A DNA stretch of 64,000 bases from Sweltsa coloradensis (taxonomy: Eukaryota; Arthropoda; Insecta; Plecoptera; Chloroperlidae), in the NCBI GenBank assembly GCA_024449915.1, contig JAMZAV010000644.1, positions 1-64,000 of the forward strand, in the 5' to 3' direction. Shown here in pieces: positions 11,692 through 26,600 of the stretch (the stretch's first letter is position 1; the number at the start of each line of letters is the position of its first letter). Under the pieces are notes generated by a model that saw nothing but the letters and a program-made list of their open reading frames with translations, did not search any database and was not told where the DNA came from. The position numbers and the translations under genes are program-made.

Positions 11692-14600
11692 CTAAGTCAG
11701 AGTTGTGTTGTTAATGAGAGCAACGCCTTGAACGGGCTCGGCACCTATCTTGAACTGTAGCAACACCACGAGGTAGGTCACAATGGCGGCCAGGACCTGG
11801 GAACATAGAACATATTTTGAAGTGACGACTTGAATTACATTTTGCTTAAACAACTACTTATCCTGTGAACAATGAACAAATTGTTTTTCCTTCATTATAA
11901 TGCTAAGCCTGATTTTTATGTCTACTGTAAAAGCTATAAAATGTAAAACAAAAAATAATCATTTTCATAACGACTATAAGATAAATAATACAATTAACTT
12001 ATAATTTTTTCGCATTAGTGTACTAAATGTACTATTGGTCGGATGAAAGATGAACTTAAATAAAAAAGAAGAAACAAAAATCTTTTTTTGGACGGGACAT
12101 TTTGGCCATTAATGCAAATTTTTGGTCAATAAGAAAACCACAGTTATAGGTGCAATACTTAATTTTAAGCTTGTTTTGTTTTATCAACACACCTTTGTCT
12201 CTGCTATGAGTATAAGGGAAAATAATTTTCTGAGATAACGTTTGATGTACGATTTTTTTCGTCCTCCGGTTCAAAACTCTTATTTGTACCATGTGACCAA
12301 AAAAATCGCACATCAAACGTTATTTCAGAAAATTATTTTCCCTTATACTCATAGCAGAGACAAAGGTGTGTTGATAAAACAAAAAAAATCAAAGCTTAAA
12401 ATTAAGTATTGCACCTAGAACTGTGGTATTCTTATTGACCAAAAATTGGCATTAATGGCCAAAATAGAGCTTTTGTCCCGTCCAAAAAATAAAGTTTTTT
12501 TTTCTCCTTTTTTATTAAAGTTCATCTTTCATCCAACCAACTTTATGCCATACATTTTCCTTTGACTTTCAAAATATGGACTAGCATGAGGGAGCGATGT
12601 TCTCCTATGTATCGCTTATCTGTCCATCTGTTTCTATTGTCCACACACGTCCTCACAATAACAATCAAACACGATTTCCGATTGACGAGAGTTTTTTTTT
12701 ATTGACCTTGACCTTCAAAAAAAGATAAGGCATAACGTTTTTGGTGACAATCTGGATCAGGGGACGAGGTTAGCTCCACCCAAAGGGGTAATTTCTATAT
12801 CCCGGCACCTCCACCAAGAAGACTCGCGCTGCATGAATATTATTTTGTACCCCTCTCGAGTATGTTTGTTTAGTAGCTTCGCTCCCTTTTACAAGTTTTA
12901 ATCGTTTATCAGTGAGTGAAATCGTTGAATTTTAAAAGGATATATATTATTATGGTAATACCATTTAATCACAGTAGGATAAGAGGTGTCTGGCGAGGTT
13001 GATACACTTCGTTAAAGGGGTATTTAACCGCTAAACTCAAAAAATATATTTCATTCAAGTTAACTAAAAATGAATTTAGCAATTAACAGAAAAATTATTG
13101 GGGCCACCATGACCTCCCAAAAAACTGTCAAACATGACATTTTTCGAGCTAGGTCCCATCGGCAAAAATCTCCCATAAGAAATAACATGGGGACGAACTT
13201 TATGCCCCGTGACCTTGGAGGATTTTGATCCAAAAAAATATTGGCCATTATTGACGTACTCTACAGCCTTTTCTGTAAATTCTCTATATTTTGTTTTGTA
13301 ATTTGGGCAAATGGTTCGGTCAAAATATGCTGATTACCAAGATGGGGTGTGATTTGGAATGCATATTTTTGCGTGTTTGAGGGTATATTTGGGCACAGTT
13401 TCAAGACACGACGTTATAAAGGGGCATTTTAGATTGGTACTATGCTCTAGTATCTATGTGGACCAAAAAAGAAGCAGGTTAAAGCCGATTTAGGAAATTT
13501 TCCAAAACACCAATTTTCGCCAATTTCTGGATCAAAATAATTAAAAAATTCGTGTTAAATCACAGTTACAAGATATAATTTTTTAAACTGTCATTTTAGT
13601 GTAGTATTGTGCTATAGATCATGAGGTAAAAAATAATTTTTTGAGTTAATAGCCCCTTTAAAGTAAGTTAGTTCAATGCGCCACTGTAGCCTATAGCGAT
13701 GTGACGAGAAAGACCCAGCTGGTCAGATCCAGCCACGGGCAGAGAGGAGGGAAAGATGGGTGTCCCGTGTCTTTGTGGTCGTCTTTAGAATCGTGTTCAT
13801 TGCCAGGAGGGTGTCCCCAACGACGAGGAATGCCAGAGCTCGCCTCTAGTTTCGAAGAGTAACATACTCCCTAATAATTATTGCCTGATGTTTGCGAAAT
13901 GGTATTTGCCTTTTACGATCGGCAGAGGAATACCCTGGGTCAAGTTCGACCCCGGGCGCAGAAATGTTCAGGGTAGTCATTGTTATCGCTCCAGTATCTT
14001 CTGATTTCGTGTATCCTTACCGTAATCAACAATCCTCTGTTGATGACAACGTATCCTCCGAGGGAGATGCAGGGGGCGTCGAGGCGTATCGCGATCTGGA
14101 AGAACTCCAGCTACAACAGAAAACAAAGAAGATGATTACATGTTATTGATACATTGTTGTTGTAATACTAGGAAAACGCTAAAAACCCGCCGCGTTGATG
14201 GATGAGCGTAATTGGTGCATTGAGCTGCCATGTGTTACGCGGATTTTCTGTTGTTCTGTGAAAAAAATCATTACTTACTCGAAGTTTTTTTTTAAAAATT
14301 AAATTATATTATATAAATAATTAACTTAATTTTTTTAATTAATCGTAATTTTTTAAAAAATTTAACAAGAATATATCAATTCATTAAATAAAGGTTGTGT
14401 GAAAAAATCATTACAATAGGATAAAGCATGTAGGTGTTATAAGTCAAAGAATTGTTTAAAAAAAGAAAAAAACGTAAAATTTCGATTTTCATCAAAATAA
14501 TTTTTCTATTACGCTCAAATTCCACAAGAATATCTTAATTCATAAAAATAAGGTTCTGTGAAAAAATCATTACAATCGGATAAAGCATGTAGGTGTTATA

Positions 14601-17600
14601 AGTCGAAGAATTTTTTTAAAAATCGAAAAAAATCGTAAAATTGCGTTTTTTATGAGAAAAAATTTCCCGATTGCGCTAAAATACGTGGCAGTTCTAAGTT
14701 CAGAGATTTCAAAGGTCTCCATAAAATTTCATTGCAATCGAAGTATCGGTTTAGCCGGAATCGTGTTAACAAACACAAAAAAAAAACATTCCGGATTTTT
14801 TTCTCCAGTGTAGTGAAATGGAATCTTCGCTTCGCTCGCTACGCTCATCCAATAACTATTTCAAATATTTATTGTTGTGTCTGCATTTATGTACTCATTA
14901 GATTTATTTTGTTGTCCTCCCTTGCAAATCAGTTTTTAGACGAGGGAGCGAAGCGACTGAGGATTGAGGAAACAATTCAAGAAAATCGGTTCTTCCGTGA
15001 GTCTGTGGGTCTTTGTCTGTACATCGAAAATCAGCCGATTCGCTGAACAGATTGCGCTGAAATTTTTGGATAAGCGTAGCGAGCGAAGCAAAGATTCCAT
15101 TTCACTACACTGGAGAAAATAATCCGGAAAGTTTTTCTTTATTCTTTCTTTTCTTCTGTCTTCTATTTGTTTTTTTTTGATTGGATATTGCTTTACGTCT
15201 CATATTTATGCAACTTGGCTAATCGAGACGAAGGGAGGGACGTAAGGGATGACGCGGGGGGACAAGGGGTGGACAGGCCTGTGCTGGTCAGAACCAGCCA
15301 CAAGCATATTGGGAGGGCAGGGGTTCCCCCACGTCGTGGTCGTCTCCGTCTGTGTCATCATCCGTCCGTGTTGTCTTTGTCGTCGCCGTCGGGGAGGTAA
15401 TCAAAGGGAAGGGATTCCCCGACGATGACCCAGAGCTCGCCATTAGTTTCAGGGAGTGAAACTCCCCTATTCACGGGCCAAACCGCGAGAAGGTGTCGAG
15501 TTGGAATTTGAAGGCCCTTTTTTGTATTTTTGTGTATTTGTTAACACGATTCCGGCTAAACTGATACTCCAATTGCGATGAAATTTTCTGGAGGCCTTCG
15601 AAATCTCTGAACTTAGAACTGCCACGTTTTTATATTATATATAATCGAAAAATTATTTTTCATGAAAATCGCATTTTTTCGACTTAACTACATGCTTTAT
15701 CCGAAAATAATAATTTTTTCACAGAACCTAAATTTTATAAATCTATATATCCATGTGAAATTTGAGCGCAATCGAAAAATTATTTCTTATGAAAATCGCA
15801 ATTTACGCTTTTTTCGTTTAAAAAAAATTACGCTCATCCAACAACGCGCCTGATAAAGCGTTTGCGAAGCTTCCTAGAAAATAGACATCCGGTACGAGTT
15901 TACTGGGAACTGCTAACAAAATCAGCTAGATCCATTGCGACTTAAACCTACAAGAAATAATAAATTGAAAAATAGGCTGCTAATGTGTAGGAATTATCTT
16001 AAAGGGGCTAAAAACCCCAAAAAATATTTTTTACCACGTGATCTATAGCACAATACTACACTAAAATGACCGTTTAAAAAATTATATCTTGTAACTGTGA
16101 TTTAAGACGATTTTTTAAATTTTTTTGATCCAGAAATTTGCGAAAATTGGTGTTTTGGAAAATTTCTTAAATCGGCTTTAGCCTGCTTCTTTTTTGGTCC
16201 ACATAGATACTAGAGCATAAAGTACCAATCTAAAATGCCCCTTTATAACATCGTGTCTTGAAACTGTGCCCAAATATACCCTCAAACACGCAAAAATATG
16301 AATTCCAAAATCACACCCCATCTTGGTAATCAGCATATTTTGACCAAACTACTTGCCCAAATTACAAAACAAAATATAGAGAATTTACAGAAAAGGCTGA
16401 AGAGTACGTCAATAATGGCCAATATTTTTTTGGATCAAAATCCTCCAAGGTCACGGGGCATAAAGATCGTCCCCATGTTATTTCTTATGGGAGATTTTTG
16501 CCGATGGGACCTAGCTCGAAAAATGTCATGTTTGACAATTTTTTGAGAGGTCATGGTGGCCCCAATAATTTTTCTGTTAATTGCTAAATTCATTACTAGT
16601 TGGCCTGATTGAAATATATTTTTTGAGTTTAGCGGTTTAATACCCCTTTAACGACGATGGTTTTGTTTTTGAAAAAATACTTTTTGTTTGTTATTTGTCT
16701 GTGAAATGCAATGCCCAAGGTGTATCGAATCATGCACGCTCAAGGTACCCCCAAATTTCACTCGGAGATTGAGTAAACTTTGCAATCTTTACACGTATTT
16801 CGTTCTGGCTATGTTTTCCATAGTATAGACGACACTGCGTTATAGACTACACTGCATGCAGTTCAAAACATGTTTAATTAATTTCAAAATACAGTCCAGA
16901 AATTACAAAATCTTTCCCGACCAGCGGATTGAACCCAGGTCTCCCACATTTCGGGTATACGGGCGCCTTAGCCAACTAGACTAGGAAAACGCCAAGTCGT
17001 TGTTAGACGAGTGAGCAAGTCATGTGTTGAGTACCCGGGAATATTTGTATACAAGTTGATTGATAGGTATAAATAATAATGTTTTGAGATTAGTTGGTAT
17101 ATGGGCACGGAAACTGATTGGCCACAATGCGCCACTCTAGCCTATGATAGGCTAGAGAGGCCTTAGGTAGGGGGAAGAAAGGGAATGTTACCTGGTACTC
17201 AACACATGGCTCACTCACTCGTCTAACAATGACTTTGGCGTTTTCCTAGTTATAAAACGCATACAAATATGAGGTCATGTTCGGTTTATATCGTGATTCG
17301 CGCACGGACGGACGGACGGAAACGTACACAATGGCAGTAATATCGATATCTGGTAGGTCACTATAAGCGCGTCGGTGGACTTCGGGGTCGTCAGGGTTGG
17401 CGTGTTCTGCTCTTAGCAAATCCCATCATTGAATTTATTTCATTTGTGATGATTATTATTATTATTATTTTATTTTCATAGAAAGTTAGAAAAGGGCCAT
17501 AAGACCCCAGTCACAAAATGTCTAAATAATTATGCTTAGTTATACCTCTTAAAACCACATTTTAAAATACAATAGAAATAAATTAACAAATAATATAAAA

Positions 17601-20600
17601 TTAGATAGTAAATGGTGAATGTGAACGAAATTTATGTTTGCACTTTGCATACGCTGTACTTTCTTTTTATGTGATAATCGTAATTATTTAAATACATATT
17701 TTAAATGTAATGTTCTGAATGTTAAGTATAGAACTGGTCGATGTGAGATATTTGAGCACTACAACAACAACTCATCGCAATGTGCATCTTTCTTCTGGAA
17801 CTCTTTGTGGTTACACTATCTAACTAATGTCTTTGTGTCTTCGACTGTGTGGCACACTACGCATTCTTGTAATGGCAGCATTTCTCCATGGCAGCTATCT
17901 GCGTGCTAACATTGTTTTGATTGACGGTTTGTTTCTATTTATTTCCGTCCATCATTTCGACGAGAAAATGTTGTACACAATATAAGGTAAGATTAAATTC
18001 TTATAACTTAACTTTATCCACATCCACATCCACATCACATCCACGCTACCAAAATTAAGCAAGTTGAACGTATTCAATACAAATTTGTAAGTTTTCTTTG
18101 TTATAAAAATAATATAAATTTTCACCGATCACATTATGCTACACTTTGTCAACAACAATCAATTCCAACACTAGAAAGTTGTCGTAGTGCAGTGCAACCG
18201 ACGTAATTTTCCTTTACAAACTTCTCCATAACTTCATCGACACGGACCTAATTCAAGATATAAACTTTCATATCCCTTCAAGATTTACAAGAAATTACAT
18301 ACCCTTCAAAATTCCATGTGCTCGTATTGATGTTTTTAAATTTTCCCCCATTAACCGAATACAAGACACCTACAACAAATTACTAGGAAAACGCCAAAGT
18401 CGTTGTTAGACGAGTGAGCAAGCTATGTGATGAGTACCCGGAAACATCCCCTTTTCCTCCCCAAAACCTTAGGCTGCACTAGCTTGCATGGGCATATTTC
18501 TCCTCCACAGTTTATTAGGCTAGAGTGGTGCATTAGGCCTTACAGTGTTGACGCGCCCTTACTACAACTAATCTCAAACCCCTCTCATTTATACTCATGA
18601 TATATTAATATTACCGAGTATTCAACACATGGCTTCCTCACTCGTCTAACAATGACTTTGGCGTTTCCCTAGTGTTACCGAGTACCCAACACATAGCTTG
18701 CTCACTCGTCTCACAACGACTTTGGCGTTTTCATAGTATGGTTTCAGAGGGCGTCAACCAATCGTGTAGTCGTTGTCGCCGTCTTCGTACTGAATGGAGG
18801 CTTTGGCATAGTTGAGGTTAAGTTGCGTCAACTGTTAGGTTATAATACGCAACTCTAAATCTAGGGGATATAGGAAGGAAAACTCTATGCAGAACAGAAT
18901 CAGCTACAAGTAGGTAAAAGGAAAAGAGGGGTTCTCACGTCGTGGTCGTCACGTCTTTGTCATCGTTCGTGTCGTTATGGTCGTCGTCGTTGCGGAGGAG
19001 GAGAGGTCCCCGACGACAACTACCAGAGCTCGCCTCTAGTTTCGAGGAGTAATATTCTACTTACCAGCTAACGTTTGTGAAATGGAGTTCGTTTAGGCGC
19101 GAGCCATCTCTTGGCCAAATGTCCGCCTATAATCAAAACACGTGGTGATAACCACCGACTGTGTGATTTTTTATCCGTCATGGAAATCAATGTGTTTAAT
19201 TTATTTTATATAACCATGGCTGTGGCCTTCTATACGTATTTGCAAATGAAACATGTGCAATCTAAGTTCAAATTTTTAAGATTTTTATTTATTGTAAGTT
19301 TAAATCGCAACGGATTGGGCTCATTTTGTTAGCAGTTCTCAGTTACCTGGTCACGGATGTGTGTTTAAAATTTCAGCTCAATCTATTTGGCCGTTCGGCC
19401 GTATGAGCCCGGACAGACAGACATTTAACATACATACATACATACATACATACATACATACATACATACATACATACATACATACATACATACATACATA
19501 CATACATACATACATACATACATACATACATACATACATACATACATACATACATACATACATACATACATACATACATACATACATTGGACAATGCTCA
19601 CGGCCAAGGCCCGATCGAGTAGAGCGTAACAGAATCCTCATTCGCTTCGCTCACTCGTCTAATTAGCCATCAATCCAGAAATTGACATCAACCACATGAA
19701 TCTTCAGTTATTTAAAGCAGCTGTTTATGCCAGTTTACCAACATGACTCATCACTCTTGTCAGCTAATCAACTTTTCACCAGTTTTGTATTTTATAACCT
19801 CATTTTTCCCCCTTCATTCATCTTTGGCTTTTAGCCGTTTTTTTTATATATTCTTTTGTTATTCAATTTTTTCTTGTTTGTATTTGTTGTAACATTTAAT
19901 TTAATTTTATCGTACTTGTTCATATAGGTATTTAATCGTTTGTATGTGTAACGTATTTTGTATTGTTTTGAATAGTATATTTTTGAATTGTTTAGTTTTA
20001 GTTATACCTAACACTTGTGGGTTTTTATACCTGTTGTTAGAGGTAAATAAATAATAGATATAATGCGCCTCTCTCTAGCTATTGTAGCTATACTCAATGA
20101 TTGAAGGGTAGGCCTTGGATTTTCTTTCTTCTTTATGACTACTATTATTTTGCATCTACTCTACTTTAACAAACATTGTATATATATAATATCATTATTA
20201 TTATCATCACTTTTATGTATATTTAATATAGACTATTCACTTTCTCTGCAAAGAGATACTTGTACACTGTACTAGTCTAATAAATAATATAAATGCATTC
20301 ATTCATTCATTCATTCATTCATAAACGTACAGTGCCCCGTAACAACATTCCTGAAAAGCTTGGCATAATAGAATCTGAAACTATTCATTTAAACGAAATA
20401 GTTCATCTAAATTCTATTTTGTCAATTAATTTAAACGTAATGCAAATTCTATTTTGCCAAGCCTTTCAAGGATGTTGGTACGGGGCACTGTACGTTTATG
20501 AATTAAGAATGCGCAAATGTGGAATAGAAGATGAGCTTGGCCTCCTTTTTTTAGATTTTATTACTTTTGATTGTGTAAGGTTTCGTTGTATTTTTATAAG

Positions 20601-23600
20601 TTTTTTGTAAGCCTGGGATCTCATTACTTTTTTAAGTTCTATTGCAAAATTAATTTTGTAAAAATAGAATAAGACTAATTTTAATAAGTAGTATTAATTG
20701 CTATGGTAAAACAAATTAACAATACGATGTTAAATATCTCTTGCCCCTTGATTTTGATAGTTTTTAAGTTCACATCACGTTTCGTGACGGCTGGGCGACA
20801 CCTCGAAATCTGCTTGCTGTATAAGGTGCCAGAGTGTAGTTGCGCACCGAGGCTTGGCTGCGGCGCCCTAATGGGCACCTAGACCTATGATATTTGTCAT
20901 TGTTTTTTTTCCACAGGGGAGTGACACATTTATCCAGGTTACGCCTATCTCCGAGCAGGAGATCCTGTAGCCTCAAATACTATCATGGAAGAATGGGAAT
21001 TATTAAGAGATATCAAGGAAGAAAGAGATGTGTCACCACCACAAGTTTGGAACACATACCTTCAGACTTCGCCTTCCTCTGAAGTGAGACATCACGCAAT
21101 CTCTGATGTCAGTGAAGAAGAATCGAAAAGTGGACATGTCAAGGAAGAACCAGAAGATGTGTACCCACCACAAGATTGCTGTACATTCTTCATGTCTACG
21201 TCTTGCTCCGAAGTGAGACAGCACGCAATATCTGACGTCATTGAAGAAGAATCTGATAAGGGAAACATCAAGAAAGAACCCTTGGACAAAGTGTCTTCAC
21301 AACTCATGTGCGATACATTTGTTATGACTAGCTACGTAACAAGCGCTCCAGTAACCTCTGGTGTCATTAAAAAGGAACGAGAGTGTCGAAATGTCGAGAA
21401 GAGTCCAATTGAAAGAGTGCATCCACCAGAAATATCCGACACGTTTGACACTTCGCTTCTTTCCTCTGGAATAAGTCTGCCTGTGGCTACCGATGTTGTC
21501 AAAGAAGAATGTGAGTTGACCATTAAAGAAGACTCGATCGAAATATTTACATATCCTGAAGATTTTCCAGATTGCGATTTAACAACAGAGAAAGACCAAG
21601 TGACTGGTAAGTGTAACTAGTTAATACAATAATAAAAAATATGTTTAATAATAATAATAAATGATTGATAAATTCTCCGAATATCTGTAGCATCAGTATG
21701 CCATTAGAATGCTGGTCTAAATATGTTACTTTAATTTTCAGAGTCCATGTTTCCGTGCGCCGGCTGCTCCCTACAATTCAGCAACCCGATCTATCTCGAG
21801 CGTCATGAGCTCTTTTGTCCCACTTTGAAGGAGCGCGATAAGACAGAAGCGAAGAAATTCGCAACCAGGCAATATCAATTGAAGCCGGACACAGCGACCG
21901 GTGGACTAATAGAGAAGACGGAGGAAGGCTTGGGTTCCATTAATAATGAAATGAAGGTAAATGCGACTGGGCCAGATATATTAAAGCAGGACACAGCGAT
22001 CAGTGGAGCTTCAAAGAAGTTCAGGGAAAGCTTAAGTGTCATTAAGAAGAAGAAAAGGAAATGTCAACCGGCCAATCAGGACGAAGCGATAGTGAAGCTT
22101 CAGAGAAGTCGGGTGAAAGCTTAGGTACCATTAGAAAGAAGACGAAGAGAAGTGCAACCGTGCCAGATATACCGAAGCAGGACATCACAATCAGTGGAAC
22201 TTCAGAGAAGTCGGGGGAAAGCTTAGGTACATTTAAGAAGAAGATGAAGAGAAGTGTAACCGGGCCAGATGTATCGAATCAGGATGAAGCGTTTACTGGA
22301 GCTTCAGAGAAGTCAGTAGAAAGCTTAGGTGCCATTAAGAAGAAGACGAAGAGAAGTTCCACTAGGCCAGACATATCGAATCAGGACGAGGCGATCAGTG
22401 GAGCAACAGGGAAGTCGGAGGAAAGCTTAGGTGTTATTTTGGGGACGAAGACGAAGAAGAAGTGGCTCACAACTGGGCAAGACTACGGTTTGATATACAA
22501 TGGGATAAAACTTCCCACACAAGTGTTGTCTCATTGCAAAGATAGCCACTTTAAGTGCGACGTCTGCCGCGCGAAGTTTACGACGAAGTGGAAGCTTGCC
22601 AGGCACACGAGGACCCATACCGGGGAGAAACCCTTTGCCTGCGGGACATGCGATGCAAGGTTCATAGAGAAGAGTAAGCTCGTCAACCATTGCAGGACGC
22701 ATACCGGAGAGAAACCATTCGTGTGTACCGTGCTTGACTGTAAGCGAAGGTTCATTACAAAGGGTCACCTTACACGCCACAAAGTGACCCATACTCGAGA
22801 AAAACGTTTTAAATGTGCCCTCTGCCAATCAAGGTTCACAACGAAGGGCAACCTCACTAGGCACATGACGTCACATTCCGGGGAGAATCCTTTCGCTTGC
22901 TCCGTGTGCCCCTCGAGCTTCATAAGGAAGAGTCATCTCACCAGGCACAAGATGACGCATACCGTTGCGTAGCTCTTTGGATGTTATTTTCGTCCTAGTG
23001 GAAACCACCAGAGCAACAGTTTCTGCAGGCACAATCCAATCTAACAGTTGTGTACCCAAATATGTGAATCTTGAAAAATACCTGAGAGAAGGCAAGATAT
23101 TAAACTGCATTTTGTACGTTTCGCGTTTAATATTGAAATGATAAAAGAAACATTAATCTGAAAAAGAATACATAGTTAGATAAAGACTTTTAAGATTTGG
23201 GTTTCTCTTTACCTTGAATGTCTAACCTAACGTATTATCAAATGATATGAACAAAGTTTATTGAGATGAGGATTAATGTTATGTCCCAATAATTATGATT
23301 TTATTCAAAAATACTCAATACAAGGAGATATTAATATATGTTGACCTTCCTTTCTCGGCTTCTCTCGGTTCTAATAGATTTAAACTCAAGGATAATGTTT
23401 TGTTACTTTAAAAGCTTATTATTAAAGGAGAAAATACGAATCTCAACGTACAAATTGTCATTAAATAGTCGGTTGCCATTATTAAACGAGGGAGCGGAGC
23501 GACCGAGTGTCTCCATTCAACGCGAACGGCTCTCATTCTGTGATTCTGTCTGTCTGTCTGTCTGTACGTCGAAAATCAGCCGAACCGCTGAACAGATTGG

Positions 23601-26600
23601 GCTGAAATTTTAAAAAGACATCCGGTACGAGTTTACTGAGAACTGCTAACAAAATCAGCTAGATCCATTGCGATTTAATTCTACAATAAATAAAAATGTG
23701 ATTTTTTAAATATCGATAGCATTTGTTCAGTAGCAGATAGCGGGACGAAATTCACGTGGCTGGCATGACCTATTGGTAAGCATTTAGCCTACCGCACGGA
23801 GGTTTGGAGTTCGATACCAGTTAGTTTGAACTTTTTTATATTTTTACACCCACATACTATTTTTGAGGGGTGTTAAATGGGAAATAAAAATTAGTTGATT
23901 TTGTTTTACCTGGGAAATTTGTTAATATTTCACGCTAATACGTTTTGAACACGATTCGCATTTTGAATGTTCAATTTAAACTAGGGAAACGTCAAAGTCT
24001 TGATAAACGAGTGAGTGAGCCAAGTGTTGAGTCCCCGGGATCATCTTCTTTCCTCCCATATACCTAAGGCTGAATCTAGCCCAGTATGAGGAATGATACC
24101 GGGTACTATACACATGGCTCACACTTGGCTCACCCACTCGTTTAACAACGAATTTGGCGTTTCCCTAGTTATTGTTAATGGTCCTTTCTAATCGATTTCG
24201 TAAAAATGTCTGAATCTCCAGCTATAACGATTGGTTTGTGGTCTAAAACTACGATTTTAAACAGATTATTGACTTCATTTTATTTCGGTTACATAGTTTG
24301 TTTGAGGGTTGAATCGTTTAGTTTCTAACGCGTGGATATGTGTGATATGTGGTAGATATGTAATTAAGAACTCGCTGTTTTGGAACTGATGTTTGACTTT
24401 ATATTCGTCAATATTTAAAAGATCTACGACTTAGTCATTTTAATAGTGTTGAAATTATGTGAAGTGATGAACATTGCACTGTGACAAAATATGAGAACTA
24501 TTTTCCGAATCAAATCATCCTGGCCACAATCATCAAAGAAGAGAGATCTATAAACCCTCGTCGATGAGCATTTATTATACGGCACCATTCTTTGTAATAC
24601 TCATCTTCAATAAAGTCTGATCTATTATATCAATTGTTGAATATATTAAGTCAAAATGTCCCGGTTATCAGGATCGATAATCAGAGTAGGGAAACATTAT
24701 CATGTTTATATTTAAAAAATAAGCATAGATTCTCAACCTCTGACTTCTCACGGTACTTCTTTCCCTTACTAAAGCCCGAATTCATGGTATGTACATAGAC
24801 CAGAGCGTCCCATTCTTGGTAAGGCTTTGTTGGATGAGCGTAGCGAGCGAAGCGAAGATTCCATTTCACTACACTGGAGGAAAAATCCGGAATGTTTTTT
24901 GTTTTTTGTTTTTTTTCTGTATTTTTGTCTGTCTGTTAACACGATTCCGGCTAAACCGATACTCCGATTGCGATGAAATTTTATGGAGGCCTTCGAAATC
25001 TCTGAACTTAGAACTGCCACGTTTTTGAGCGCAACCGGGAAATGTTTTCTCATAAAAAACGCAATTTTACGATTTAATTCGATTTTTTAAAAATTTCTTC
25101 GACTTATAACACCTACATGCTTTATCCGATTGTAATGATTTTTGCACAGAACCTTAATTTTATGAATTAAGATATTCGTGTGAAATTTGAACGTAATCGA
25201 AAAATTATTTCTCATGAAAATCGTAATTTTACGGGTTTTTTCTTTTTTTAAACAATTCTTTGACTTATAACACCTACATGCTTTATCCGATTGTAATGAT
25301 TTTTTTACAGAACCTTAATTTCATGAACTTATATATTCTTGTAAAATTTGAGCTCAATCGAATAATTATTTCTTATGAAAATGTAAAAGCGTTTTCCTAG
25401 TTTTAAACATGTGTTTTATCATGTTGTAACCATGCCTGCAATCCTTGACCACCTATATCTACCACCCTGTTCACAAGGTCCCTCCTTTATTTTCTTCACT
25501 CCTCTTTATTTCTCCCCGCCTCTATTTTCCTACCGCCTTTAATCCTCCCTCCTTCATTTTCTTCACTCCTCTATCTTTCTCTCTCGTCTATCTTCCTCTA
25601 TTCAATACCTATTAACATGTCCAACTTTGGACACAATCAAGGGAATTAACAGGCTGTGGAAATACGGAAAAACATAAATAATATCAATGGAGGGGATGTA
25701 TTCAAATAAAGTGCATCTTGGGGTCCAACACTAAAACGTACTAAGACTGCAATAAAATACATAAATCGGAGTTGGATAGACAAACCATCGTAGCGCCCCC
25801 CCCCCTCTCCACCCCCACCCCCACGACAGGCAATGTGGGCAATATCATCTACCACATCTAGCACACATGGAATGAATACGATTGCTCAAACCAGGAGCAA
25901 AGCAGGCATCTCTTCAGTCTTTGGACAATGCGGCTCACAGAAAGCTGAGAAACGCCAAGCTCACGATAACACAGGTACGTGTTATTACACTCTTATTGAC
26001 GCGGTACAATGTCCCGACAACCGTCTAATACTAGGAAAACGCCAAAGTAGTTGTTAGACGAGTGAGTGTGCCATGTGTTGAGTACCCGGTAACATTCCCA
26101 TTCTCCCCCCTACCTAAGGCCTCTCTAGCCTATCATAGGTTAGAGTGGCGCATTGGCCTTTCAGTTGCCGTGCCCATATACCAACTAATCTCAAAACCCT
26201 ATTATTTGTTCCTATATATCAATCAACTTGTATGCAAATGTTCCCGGGTACTCAACACATGACTCGCTCACTCGTCTAACAACGACTTTGGTGTTTTCCT
26301 AGTTGAACTGAATATGATACAAGTAAAATAATTAAAAATAAATAAGTGGCTTCCTACAAAGATGGGGGGTGGGGATGTGAAATCGAATGCAATTATACCA
26401 ACGATATTTTTAAAGGAGTCGATATTTCGATCTGATGGGACAACATCAAACCCACATGTTTTTTGATAACTTTATTTTCTTATTTACAAAAGTTACGTAA
26501 TAGATATTATCTATAAATAATATAGGCCTAGAGTGAATTACTTTATTTCAAAAGTTTTAATATTTTCACAAACCTGTTGTTGAACTTCTTTGCCAGGTGA

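Larger units (their letters stand above)
14940..15965 (+). repeat. GAGGGAGCG element split by a nested insertion
   Basis: 14940-15068 ('gagggagcgaagcgac', 'cgaaaatcagccgattcgct', 'gcgctgaaatttt') continues at 15884-15965 ('agacatccggtacgagttta', 'agctagatccattgcga'). In the copy at 23487-23695 the two parts are contiguous ('gctgaaattttaaaaagaca'). The interval 15069-15884 is therefore a later insertion of a GAGCG-family element, which itself holds another repeat. Confidence 0.8.

Noticed and set aside
16918..16982. tRNA gene
   Set aside because: A and B boxes are visible but the acceptor stem does not pair; read as a SINE head. The same applies to 23757-23825 and 55975-56045.
19361..19666. 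Frames of 60-101 codons on both strands
   Set aside because: They are the (CATA)n microsatellite translated.
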